Assembly: GCF_016756615.1 (NCBI RefSeq)
Contig: NZ_AP023262.1
Span: 4,589,501-4,653,500, forward strand
Reading direction: 5' to 3'
Origin: Mesorhizobium sp. L-8-3
GTDB taxonomy: Bacteria > Pseudomonadota > Alphaproteobacteria > Rhizobiales > Rhizobiaceae
DNA length: 64,000 bases
The notes beneath the pieces were generated by a model, which saw nothing but the letters and a program-made list of their open reading frames with translations, had not been told where the DNA came from and ran no database searches. Below, piece by piece: positions 33,314 through 40,091 of this stretch; positions within the stretch are counted from its first letter, which is position 1, and the number at the start of each line of letters is the position of its first letter. The position numbers and the translations under genes were made by a program.

Positions 33314-34462
33314 ATGCAATCCTACAGGGCGCTCACCTGGGATCATCCCCGGGGATACAATGCCTTGGCCGCGGCTGCGGCCAGGCTCGATCCGGTGCGC
33401 GACGGTCTGTCGATCGTCTGGGACAGGCAGCCGCTGGAGGGCTTCGAATCCCATCCGATCGCCGATCTCTGCGCGCGCTACGATCTCGTCGTGCTCGATC
33501 ACCCGCATGTCGGCGAAGCCGTGGAGGCGGATTGCCTTCAGCCGCTGGAGACCGTGTTCGGGGTGGACAGGATCGCGGAGCTGGACGCGGCGACGATCGG
33601 CCCCTGCCTGTCCAGCTATCGTTATGGCGGCCGGCACTGGGCCCTGCCGCTCGACGCAGCGACCCAGGTGATGGCGGCCCGGGGCGACCTGCTGGAAGGG
33701 CCGTCCCCCCAAGGCTGGGCCGAGGTCGTCGCGCGGTCGCAGCAGACGGGAAAGGTCGCGCTGTCGATGGCGGGGCCGCACGCAATCCTGAGCTATCTGT
33801 CGCTCGCGGCTGCCCTCGGCGAGCCGCCGGCGGTGGACGATCCCGATCTGCTCGTCTCGCCGGGTACGGGCCGAGAGGCTTTCGAGCTTCTGGCGGAACT
33901 GGCCGCGCGCAGCCCGACATCGGTGAAGGACAAGAACCCGATCGGCATTCTCGGCCATATGGCGACGCATGACGACGTCGAGCTCTGCCCGCTGATCTAC
34001 GGCTATGTGAACTATGCGGCGCCGGTGGAGGGCAAGGCGATCCGCTTCACGAATGCGCCGCGGATGACGACGGGCGGGCAGCCTGGATCGACGCTCGGCG
34101 GCACCGGGATCAGCATTTCCAGGCGCTGCCCGGTGACGCCGGAACTGATCGATCACCTTCTGTGGCTAATGGGAGACGAGGCTCAGAGCGGTTTCATCCC
34201 GTCGCATGACGGTCAGCCGAGCCGCCGTTCGGCCTGGGCCGACGAAGCCGTCAACCGGCGCTGGGGCGATTTCTATCGCAACACGGCCGATACGCTGGAG
34301 GCCGCTTATGTGAGGCCCCGTCACTCGGGCTACATCGCCTTCCAGACCAAGGCGTCAGCTCTGTTGCGGGATGCTTTCGACATCAGGCGGCCGGCCGGCG
34401 CGGTCGTGGCGGAATTGCAGACACTTTATCGCGCCAGCCGGCCGAACGGCGGCGAGAGGTAG
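33314..34462 (+). CDS. Solute-binding protein-like (family 1) without signal peptide
   Basis: 382 residues, 2 bp after the CoA-transferase. The body matches ABC sugar-binding proteins of family 1: YDLVVLDHPHVGEA, YGGRHWALPLDAATQVMAAR at the hinge, GWAEVVARS, LGGTGISISRR, LLWLMGDEAQSGFIPSHDGQPSRR and the C-terminal GYIAFQTKASALLRDAF. The N-terminus, MQSYRALTWDHPRGYNAL, has no positive-hydrophobic leader, and no start upstream could supply one, so the protein should stay in the cytosol. No permease or ATPase adjoins it. It may be a cytosolic ligand sensor, or a binding-protein fold recruited as an enzyme or chaperone subunit of the CoA-transferase step. Function unknown. Confidence 0.8.
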   Translation: MQSYRALTWDHPRGYNALAAAAARLDPVRDGLSIVWDRQPLEGFESHPIADLCARYDLVVLDHPHVGEAVEADCLQPLETVFGVDRIAELDAATIGPCLSSYRYGGRHWALPLDAATQVMAARGDLLEGPSPQGWAEVVARSQQTGKVALSMAGPHAILSYLSLAAALGEPPAVDDPDLLVSPGTGREAFELLAELAARSPTSVKDKNPIGILGHMATHDDVELCPLIYGYVNYAAPVEGKAIRFTNAPRMTTGGQPGSTLGGTGISISRRCPVTPELIDHLLWLMGDEAQSGFIPSHDGQPSRRSAWADEAVNRRWGDFYRNTADTLEAAYVRPRHSGYIAFQTKASALLRDAFDIRRPAGAVVAELQTLYRASRPNGGER

Positions 34463-34472
34463 GAGTTTCATC

Positions 34473-35243
34473 ATGACCCAGGATGTGCTGTTCGAAGTCG
34501 ACGGTGCGATCGCCGTCATCACCCTCAACCGACCGCAGAAGCTTAATGCGGTCACGCCTGAGATGGCCGACGCGATCGTGGCCGCGGTGAATCAATGCAA
34601 CGACAGCGAGACGATCCGCTGCGTGATCCTGACCGGCGCGGGCGAGAAGGCGTTCTGCGCCGGCTCCGACATAGGCGAACTCGACACCTACGAGACGCCA
34701 TGGCAGTTCCGCAACAGGCCGGACTATTGCGATGCCATCCGCGCTCTGCTGAAGCCGTCGATCGCTGCGGTGAACGGCTACTGCTTCGGCGGGGGGCTGG
34801 AGACGGCCATGTCCTGCGACATCCGCATCGCCTCCGAGAACGCGCAGTTCGCCGCGCCCGAGATCAAGCTCGGCTGGATCGGCGGCGGCGGCATGGCCAT
34901 GCATCTGGCGCATTCGGCCGGCATGTCCAATGCGGCGCTGATGATCATGACGGGCGATCCCGTTCCGGCCGACAAGGCGCTGGCCTGGGGGCTCGTCAGC
35001 GATGTGGTTCCACGCGATCAACTGCTTGCGCGGGCGCGCGAAATCGCTCAAACAATTGCGAGCCGCGCGCCGATCGCCGCCGAGACCGCGAAGCTCAATC
35101 TGAAGGCCGCCCATACGATGCCGCCGGAAAAGGCGATCGAATATGAGCGTGACCTGCAGACGATCTGCTTTGCGACTGAGGACGCCCGGGAGGGAAGGGC
35201 GGCGTTCAAGGAAAAACGCGCCGCGGTGTTCAGGCGGCGCTGA
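34473..35243 (+). CDS. Enoyl-CoA hydratase/isomerase (crotonase) family protein
   Basis: 256 residues from the ATG at 34473 (GAGAGGTAGGAG upstream). Crotonase fold with ITLNRPQKLNAV, the CoA-site AFCAGSDIGEL, oxyanion-hole GYCFGGGLE and APEIKLGWIGGGG. Both acid/base glutamates of true hydratases are present (E110 in GGGLE and E130 in APE), so water addition or elimination on a CoA thioester is plausible. Located between the leaderless binding protein and the FAH-family gene, 10 and 14 bp from its neighbours. Together with the CoA-transferase it points to a CoA-dependent dehydration/hydration step. The acyl group is unknown. Confidence 0.92.
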   Translation: MTQDVLFEVDGAIAVITLNRPQKLNAVTPEMADAIVAAVNQCNDSETIRCVILTGAGEKAFCAGSDIGELDTYETPWQFRNRPDYCDAIRALLKPSIAAVNGYCFGGGLETAMSCDIRIASENAQFAAPEIKLGWIGGGGMAMHLAHSAGMSNAALMIMTGDPVPADKALAWGLVSDVVPRDQLLARAREIAQTIASRAPIAAETAKLNLKAAHTMPPEKAIEYERDLQTICFATEDAREGRAAFKEKRAAVFRRR

Positions 35244-35257
35244 GGGATGGAAAGAAC

Positions 35258-36415
35258 GTGACTGATACAGCAGGCCTGCCCGGCGAGGGCGTCTTCCTTG
35301 GTCGGGTCAAATCGCCCGGCGCGCCCCATCCGCTCGTGGTGACCGTTCGGAATGGGATGGTCATGGACATCACGTCCAGGCAGGCGCCGACCGTGCGCGA
35401 CGTCTGCGAGATGGATGATCCAGCCGGCTTCGTGCGGGATGCCGCGGGCAAGACCATCGGCAGCCTGGAAGATGTCTGCGCCAACAGTTTCGAGACCGGC
35501 CGGGACGTGGCCAAGCCCTGGCTGCTTTCGCCTGTCGATCTTCAGGCTGTGAAGGCCTCCGGCGTCACCTTCGTCGTCAGCCTGCTGGAGCGCGTGATCG
35601 AGGAGCAGGCGCGCGGCTCGGCCGAAAAGGCGGACGCCATTCGCGCCGATATCGCCAGCCTGATCGGCGACGATCTTTCCAAGCTGAAGCCCGGCTCGGC
35701 CGAGGCGATGGCCTGCAAGGAGAAGCTCATCGCGCGTGGGGTCTGGTCGCAATATCTCGAAGTCGGCATCGGCCCCGACGCCGAGATCTTCACCAAATGT
35801 CAGCCCATGGCCTCGGTCGGCTTCGGCGCGGATGTCGGGCTGCATCCGATCTCGACCTGGAACAATCCGGAGCCCGAGATCGCCGTGATCGCGTCGAGCA
35901 AGGGGCGCATCGTGGGCGCCGCCCTCGGCAACGACGTCAATCTGCGCGATGTCGAGGGACGCTCGGCCCTGCTGCTCGGCAAGGCGAAGGACAACAACGC
36001 CTCGGCCGCTCTAGGGCCGTTCGTCCGCCTTTTCGACGCCGGTTTCACCATAGACGACGTGAAGCGGGCCAAGGTCCACCTGAAGGTCGAAGGCGAGGAC
36101 GGGTTCTCGCTCGAGGGAGCGAGCTCGATGGCCGAGATCAGCCGCTCGCCGGAGGAGCTGGTCGCAGCGGCGATGGGACCTCACCATCAATACCCCGACG
36201 GCATCGCGCTCTATCTCGGCACGATGTTCGTTCCTTCCAAGGATCGCGGAGAGGCGGGCAAGGGTTTCACGCACAAGGTCGGCGATATCGTCACGATCTC
36301 GACGGAAAAGCTTGGCAGCCTCGTCAACCGCGTAAGGCTTTCGCCCGACTGCCCGCATTGGACCTATGGCGCGAGCCATCTCATGAGAGACCTCGCCAAG
36401 GCTCAACTCATCTGA
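35258..36415 (+). CDS. Fumarylacetoacetate hydrolase family protein (2-keto-3-deoxy-sugar-acid dehydratase-like)
   Basis: 385 residues with a GTG start preceded by GGGATGGAAAG. Long FAH-family form with an extra N-terminal domain, like XylX (2-keto-3-deoxy-D-xylonate dehydratase) and GguC-type proteins. Core: YLEVGIGPDAEIFTKCQPM, then SVGFGADVGLHPISTWNNPEPEI with the E-x-E metal ligands, LGNDVNLRDVEGRSALLLGKAKDNNAS with the metal Asp, and LYLGTMFVPS. In Weimberg-type pathways this enzyme converts a 2-keto-3-deoxypentonate to 2-oxoglutarate semialdehyde. The next gene is the matching dehydrogenase. The exact sugar acid is not determined by sequence. Confidence 0.88.
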   Translation: MTDTAGLPGEGVFLGRVKSPGAPHPLVVTVRNGMVMDITSRQAPTVRDVCEMDDPAGFVRDAAGKTIGSLEDVCANSFETGRDVAKPWLLSPVDLQAVKASGVTFVVSLLERVIEEQARGSAEKADAIRADIASLIGDDLSKLKPGSAEAMACKEKLIARGVWSQYLEVGIGPDAEIFTKCQPMASVGFGADVGLHPISTWNNPEPEIAVIASSKGRIVGAALGNDVNLRDVEGRSALLLGKAKDNNASAALGPFVRLFDAGFTIDDVKRAKVHLKVEGEDGFSLEGASSMAEISRSPEELVAAAMGPHHQYPDGIALYLGTMFVPSKDRGEAGKGFTHKVGDIVTISTEKLGSLVNRVRLSPDCPHWTYGASHLMRDLAKAQLI

Positions 36416-36433
36416 CGCGAAGTGGATAGACCG

Positions 36434-37870
36434 ATGACCGAACTGCACCGCAACCTGATTGCCGGCGAATGGGTGGGCGGCGACGCCGTTCCCAACATCA
36501 ATCCGTCCGATACGAACGACGTGGTCGGCAATTATGCGCGCGCGACCAAAGCCGATGCCGAAGCGGCGATCGCAGCCGCCAAGGCGGCGTTTCCAGCGTG
36601 GTCGCGGTCGGGTCTGATCGAACGCCATGCGGTGCTTCGCAAGGCGGCCGACGAGATCACAGCACGCAAGGAGGAGATCGGACGGCTGCTCTCGCGCGAG
36701 GAAGGCAAGACGCTGGCCGAGGGCATCGGCGAGACGGTCAGGGCAGCCCAGATATTCGACTTCTTCGCCGGCGAGGCGCTGAGGCTTTCCGGCGAGGCGA
36801 TCCCGAGCGTCCGGCCCGGTATCGGCGTCGAGGTAACGCGCGAGGCGGTCGGCGTCGTCGGCATCATCACGCCGTGGAATTTCCCGATCGCGATCCCCGC
36901 CTGGAAGATCGCGCCGGCACTCTGCTACGGCAACACCGTCGTCTTCAAGCCGGCCGACCTCGTGCCGGGCTGTTCCTGGGCGATCGTCGATATCCTCCAC
37001 CGCGCCGGTTTGCCCAAGGGCGTGCTGAACCTCGTCATGGGCAGAGGCTCGGTCGTCGGCCAGGCCATCCTGGACAGCCCTGACGTCGATGCCATCACCT
37101 TCACCGGCTCGGTCGGCACGGGAAAACGCGTGGCGGCGGCTTCTCTGGAGCACATGCGCAAGGTCCAGCTTGAAATGGGCGGCAAGAACCCGCTCGTCGT
37201 GCTCGACGACGCCGACCTCGGCATCGCGGTCGACTGCGCGGTGAATGGGGCTTTCTTCTCGACCGGCCAGCGCTGCACGGCGTCGTCCCGACTGGTCGTG
37301 ACCGAAGGCATCCACGACCGTTTCGTCTCGGCCGTCACCGAGAAGCTGAGGAGCCTTGTCATCGACAATGCCCTGAAACAGGGCACGCATATCGGGCCCG
37401 TCGTCGACCAGTCCCAGCTCGAACAGGACGAAAAATACGTCGCGATCGGCCGCGACGAGGGAGCCAATCTGGTCTTCGGCGGCGAGCGCCTCAACCGCGA
37501 GACGCCCGGCTTCTATCTGCAGCCGGCCCTGTTCACCGAGGCGAGCAACCAGATGCGCATTTCGCGCGAGGAGATCTTCGGCCCGGTGGCGAGCGTCATC
37601 AGGGTGAAGGACTATGAGGAAGCCCTTGATATCGCCAACGATACGCCATTCGGCCTGTCGTCAGGCATATGCACGACCAGCCTGAAGTTTGCCACGCACT
37701 ACAAGCGCAATGCTCAGGCCGGCATGGTGATGGTCAACCTGCCGACGGCGGGCGTCGATTTCCACGTGCCGTTCGGCGGCCGAAAGGGCTCCAGCTACGG
37801 GCCCCGGGAGCAGGGCCGCTACGCCGCCGAATTCTACACGACCGTGAAGACCGCCTACACGCTGGCGTAA
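36434..37870 (+). CDS. Aldehyde dehydrogenase, probable 2-oxoglutarate semialdehyde dehydrogenase
   Basis: 478 residues from the ATG at 36434; a GTG four codons earlier is possible. Complete ALDH active site: N149 (PWNF), K172 (FKPAD), the NAD-binding TFTGSVGTGK (222-231), general base E247 (LEMGGKNP) and nucleophile C281 (GQRCTASS). Length and the pairing with a long FAH-family dehydratase match 2-oxoglutarate semialdehyde dehydrogenases, the last step of Weimberg-like oxidation of pentonates or hexarates into the TCA cycle. Last gene of the run; two perfect hairpins follow the stop. Succinate or malonate semialdehyde are alternative substrates. Confidence 0.88.
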   Translation: MTELHRNLIAGEWVGGDAVPNINPSDTNDVVGNYARATKADAEAAIAAAKAAFPAWSRSGLIERHAVLRKAADEITARKEEIGRLLSREEGKTLAEGIGETVRAAQIFDFFAGEALRLSGEAIPSVRPGIGVEVTREAVGVVGIITPWNFPIAIPAWKIAPALCYGNTVVFKPADLVPGCSWAIVDILHRAGLPKGVLNLVMGRGSVVGQAILDSPDVDAITFTGSVGTGKRVAAASLEHMRKVQLEMGGKNPLVVLDDADLGIAVDCAVNGAFFSTGQRCTASSRLVVTEGIHDRFVSAVTEKLRSLVIDNALKQGTHIGPVVDQSQLEQDEKYVAIGRDEGANLVFGGERLNRETPGFYLQPALFTEASNQMRISREEIFGPVASVIRVKDYEEALDIANDTPFGLSSGICTTSLKFATHYKRNAQAGMVMVNLPTAGVDFHVPFGGRKGSSYGPREQGRYAAEFYTTVKTAYTLA

Positions 37871-37883
37871 TATCAACGACACT

Positions 37884-37928
37884 GGATGTTGGTACATCCG
37901 GGCGGCGTGGATGCTCGCGCATCCACGC
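37884..37928 (+). terminator. Tandem perfect hairpins after the catabolic operon
   Basis: Hairpin 1: GGATGT-TGGT-ACATCC (37884-37899). Hairpin 2: GCGTGGATGC-TCGC-GCATCCACGC (37905-37928). They share the GGATG/CATCC core, so cross-pairing is possible. No T-run follows, so termination would be Rho-dependent, or the structure protects the 3' end. They start 13 bp after the aldehyde dehydrogenase stop. Confidence 0.5.
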
Positions 37929-38058
37929 GACCTCAATCCCCGGCGCAGCCCGTCCGGGCCGCATGGTTTTCGCTCCAACGGTCGATATCGTCGATTGTTG
38001 GCATGATGCCATCAGGCGCGGCGCCCGAGAAGCCCGATCATCCGGCGAGATGCTTCGC

Positions 38059-38085
38059 GACATCCGCGCTTTGGTAGCGGATGTC
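38059..38085. terminator. Perfect 9-9-9 hairpin downstream of the Rrf2 gene
   Basis: GACATCCGC-(9 nt)-GCGGATGTC, 36 bp beyond the Rrf2 stop on the minus strand. It again contains the ATCC/GGAT core seen at 37884-37928. No T-run on either strand. Confidence 0.35.
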
Positions 38086-38120
38086 GGGGACGGCGAGCCA
38101 CGCCTGCAAGGAGTGGAGGC

Positions 38121-38570
38121 TCAGCTCTGGTACGTCAACGCCATAGCGACGTCGTCGTTGGCGCTGTCGCGCATCGTCGCGAGGCTGCGATTGTCGAGCA
38201 CCTCGGCGATGGCCTGGCGCACTTCCAACATCATGTGTCGGACCTGGCATGTCGCCTCGTCGCAGTCTTCACATTGCTGGTATCGGGTGCGGCTGGCGCA
38301 TGGCAGCGGCGCCAGCGGTCCGTCGAGGACACGCACCACATGGCCGATCTTGATCTCCGTCGCAGGCCGCGCCAGGCGGTAGCCGCCGTCCTTGCCCTTG
38401 CGGCTATGGACGAAGCCGGCGTTGCGCAATTCGCCCAGAATGGCGTCGAGGAACTTCTTCGGTATGTTATTGGCGACAGCGATATCGTTGACGAAGGCGA
38501 GCTGTCCTGCAGGAAGATGCGAAAGGTGGACGAGGGCCTTGAGACCGTATTTGCCTTTTTTTGTGAGCAT
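38121..38570 (-). CDS. Rrf2-family transcriptional regulator with Fe-S-type cysteines
   Basis: 149 residues. Winged helix-turn-helix at the N-terminus (KKGKYGLKALVHLS; VNDIAVANNIPKKFLDAILGELRNAG; RKGKDGGYRLAR), as in IscR, NsrR and RirA. The C-terminal half has four cysteines, C91, C100, C103 and C108 (CASRTRYQQCEDCDEATC), enough to ligate an iron-sulfur cluster, so an iron, redox or NO/ROS signal is likely. Spacing differs from IscR (three Cys). Divergent from the lipid kinase gene and transcribed towards the catabolic operon; its targets are unknown. Confidence 0.9.
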   Translation of the reverse strand: MLTKKGKYGLKALVHLSHLPAGQLAFVNDIAVANNIPKKFLDAILGELRNAGFVHSRKGKDGGYRLARPATEIKIGHVVRVLDGPLAPLPCASRTRYQQCEDCDEATCQVRHMMLEVRQAIAEVLDNRSLATMRDSANDDVAMALTYQS

Positions 38571-39075
38571 CGTTCAGAACTGTCGTCGAAACGCGGCCGC
38601 GCACCCGCGGCGCACTCTGGTTTGCCGATGATGGCAGATCGTCCCCGCTGCAATCCGGCCTCGTCCGTAGATAAATTCCAGAGAGGAGATATACAAGCCG
38701 AAACTCTTGATTTTTCGTAACTTTTTGCTGAAAATGCGCTCCTGTTCGTCATCATTTCGCCGATTTTCTTGTCTTGCCATGGAAAAACTTGCCTTGGACG
38801 TGACTCGCCCTCGCATGACGGCGTGTTCGTGTCCGAGGGAACTCCCGGCGTGGGGCTGGATACAGGCATTGCCGAGGCTCCGGCCACGAGGCTGACAAAG
38901 CCGGCTTTGGCGAGATCGGAACGAGTTTGCACAAAGGATATTGGTCGCGACATGCTTTTCGCGTTCCGCGACAAACTTCGGTCGCCATCGCAAATAATCT
39001 TTCGGCCCGCCTCCGACCGGTTGCGGTGCAATGTCGACCTGTCTGCCCTGGGTCTGTTTTTCGGCTGAACCTGGA
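38571..39075. other. Intergenic region between Rrf2 regulator and lipid kinase
   Basis: 505 bp. 38650-38780 is AT-rich and probably holds both divergent promoters. One weak rightward candidate is TTGATT-N17-GAAAAT at about 38708-38736. No supported gene: short frames on both strands lack ribosome sites and homology. A fragment of the C-rich 38800-39070 part has no recognisable structure. Confidence 0.4.
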
Positions 39076-39975
39076 ATGAACAAATCCACCAAGAGGCGAG
39101 CGCTGCTGCTCGTCAATCCCAAGGCCCGACGCGGCCGGGAAGCGATCGATCCCGTCATCGAACGGCTTGGCGGCGGCGGGCTGGCGGTGACGGTCGAGCC
39201 GTTCGAGGCGCTTCCGGAGATCGCCCGCGATATCGTGCGTCTGCGCCACATGGCCGATCTGGTGATCGTGTGCGGCGGCGACGGCTCGGTGTCCTCAGCG
39301 GCGTTGGCGGCGATCGAGAGCGGACTGCCCATGGGGATCATACCGATGGGCACCGCCAACGACCTTGCCCGTACGCTCGAGATACCGCTGGGCCTGGTGG
39401 ATGCGGCCGATGTCATTGTCGGGGGCAGGACCCGGCGGATCGACGTCGGCACGGTCAACGGCCATGCCTTCTTCAACGTTGCGAGCATCGGGCTCTCCTC
39501 GAAGCTCGCTCAAGGCCTCGATCCGTTGCTCAAGAAGCGTTTCGGCAGGCTGGGCTATGCGCTGGCGGCGATGAAAGTGCTGGCCAGAGCGAGGCCGTTC
39601 CCGGCCCGCATCGTCGAGAAGGGCATGGTCATCGACGTCAGGACCTTCCAGGTCGCGGTGGGCAACGGCCGCCACTATGGGGGCGGCAACGTCGTCGAAG
39701 AGACCGCCGAGATCGACGACGGTCACCTCGATCTCTACAGCCTCGAAATGACGAATCTGTGGAAGCTGGCACTGATGCTGCGATCCTTCCGGTCCGGCAG
39801 GCATGGCGCCTGGAGCGAGGTGCGGACCGCGCGCTGCGTGGAGTTCGACGTCAAGACAAGGAAGCCGATGCCGGTGAACGCCGACGGCGAGATCGTGACG
39901 TCGACCCCCGCGCATTTCAAGGTACATCCCAGGGCGATCTCGATCTTTGTTCCGAGGACGACCGCCAGCCGCTGA
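39076..39975 (+). CDS. Diacylglycerol kinase-like lipid kinase (YegS/DagK family)
   Basis: 299 residues from the ATG at 39076 (CTGGA upstream, moderate). DAGK catalytic domain: ALLLVNPKARRG (nucleotide-binding NPxxG-like), VIVCGGDGSVSSAALA (the GGDGT-type loop, with Ser for Thr), and PMGTANDLART. The C-terminal beta-sandwich has AFFNVASIGLSS, QVAVGNGRHYGGG and ADGE (VNADGEIV), the conserved D/G/E of the family. It phosphorylates a lipid alcohol such as diacylglycerol, sphingoid base or phosphatidylglycerol; the substrate is not predictable. It stands alone between an Rrf2 and a LuxR regulator. Confidence 0.9.
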   Translation: MNKSTKRRALLLVNPKARRGREAIDPVIERLGGGGLAVTVEPFEALPEIARDIVRLRHMADLVIVCGGDGSVSSAALAAIESGLPMGIIPMGTANDLARTLEIPLGLVDAADVIVGGRTRRIDVGTVNGHAFFNVASIGLSSKLAQGLDPLLKKRFGRLGYALAAMKVLARARPFPARIVEKGMVIDVRTFQVAVGNGRHYGGGNVVEETAEIDDGHLDLYSLEMTNLWKLALMLRSFRSGRHGAWSEVRTARCVEFDVKTRKPMPVNADGEIVTSTPAHFKVHPRAISIFVPRTTASR

Positions 39976-40091
39976 CAGCCAGCCAGTTCCGACGTCGGTC
40001 GTTCGGACGATTGCGAAGGCGTTCCTTCTTTGTCAGACTTTGCCGGCTCCGCCATTGGCATAGGCTGATCCAGCCGGGAACACTTGAAGAC

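Noticed and set aside
37661-37978. Minus-strand frame over the end of the aldehyde dehydrogenase
   Set aside because: Antisense shadow of the strongly supported ALDH gene plus the hairpin region.
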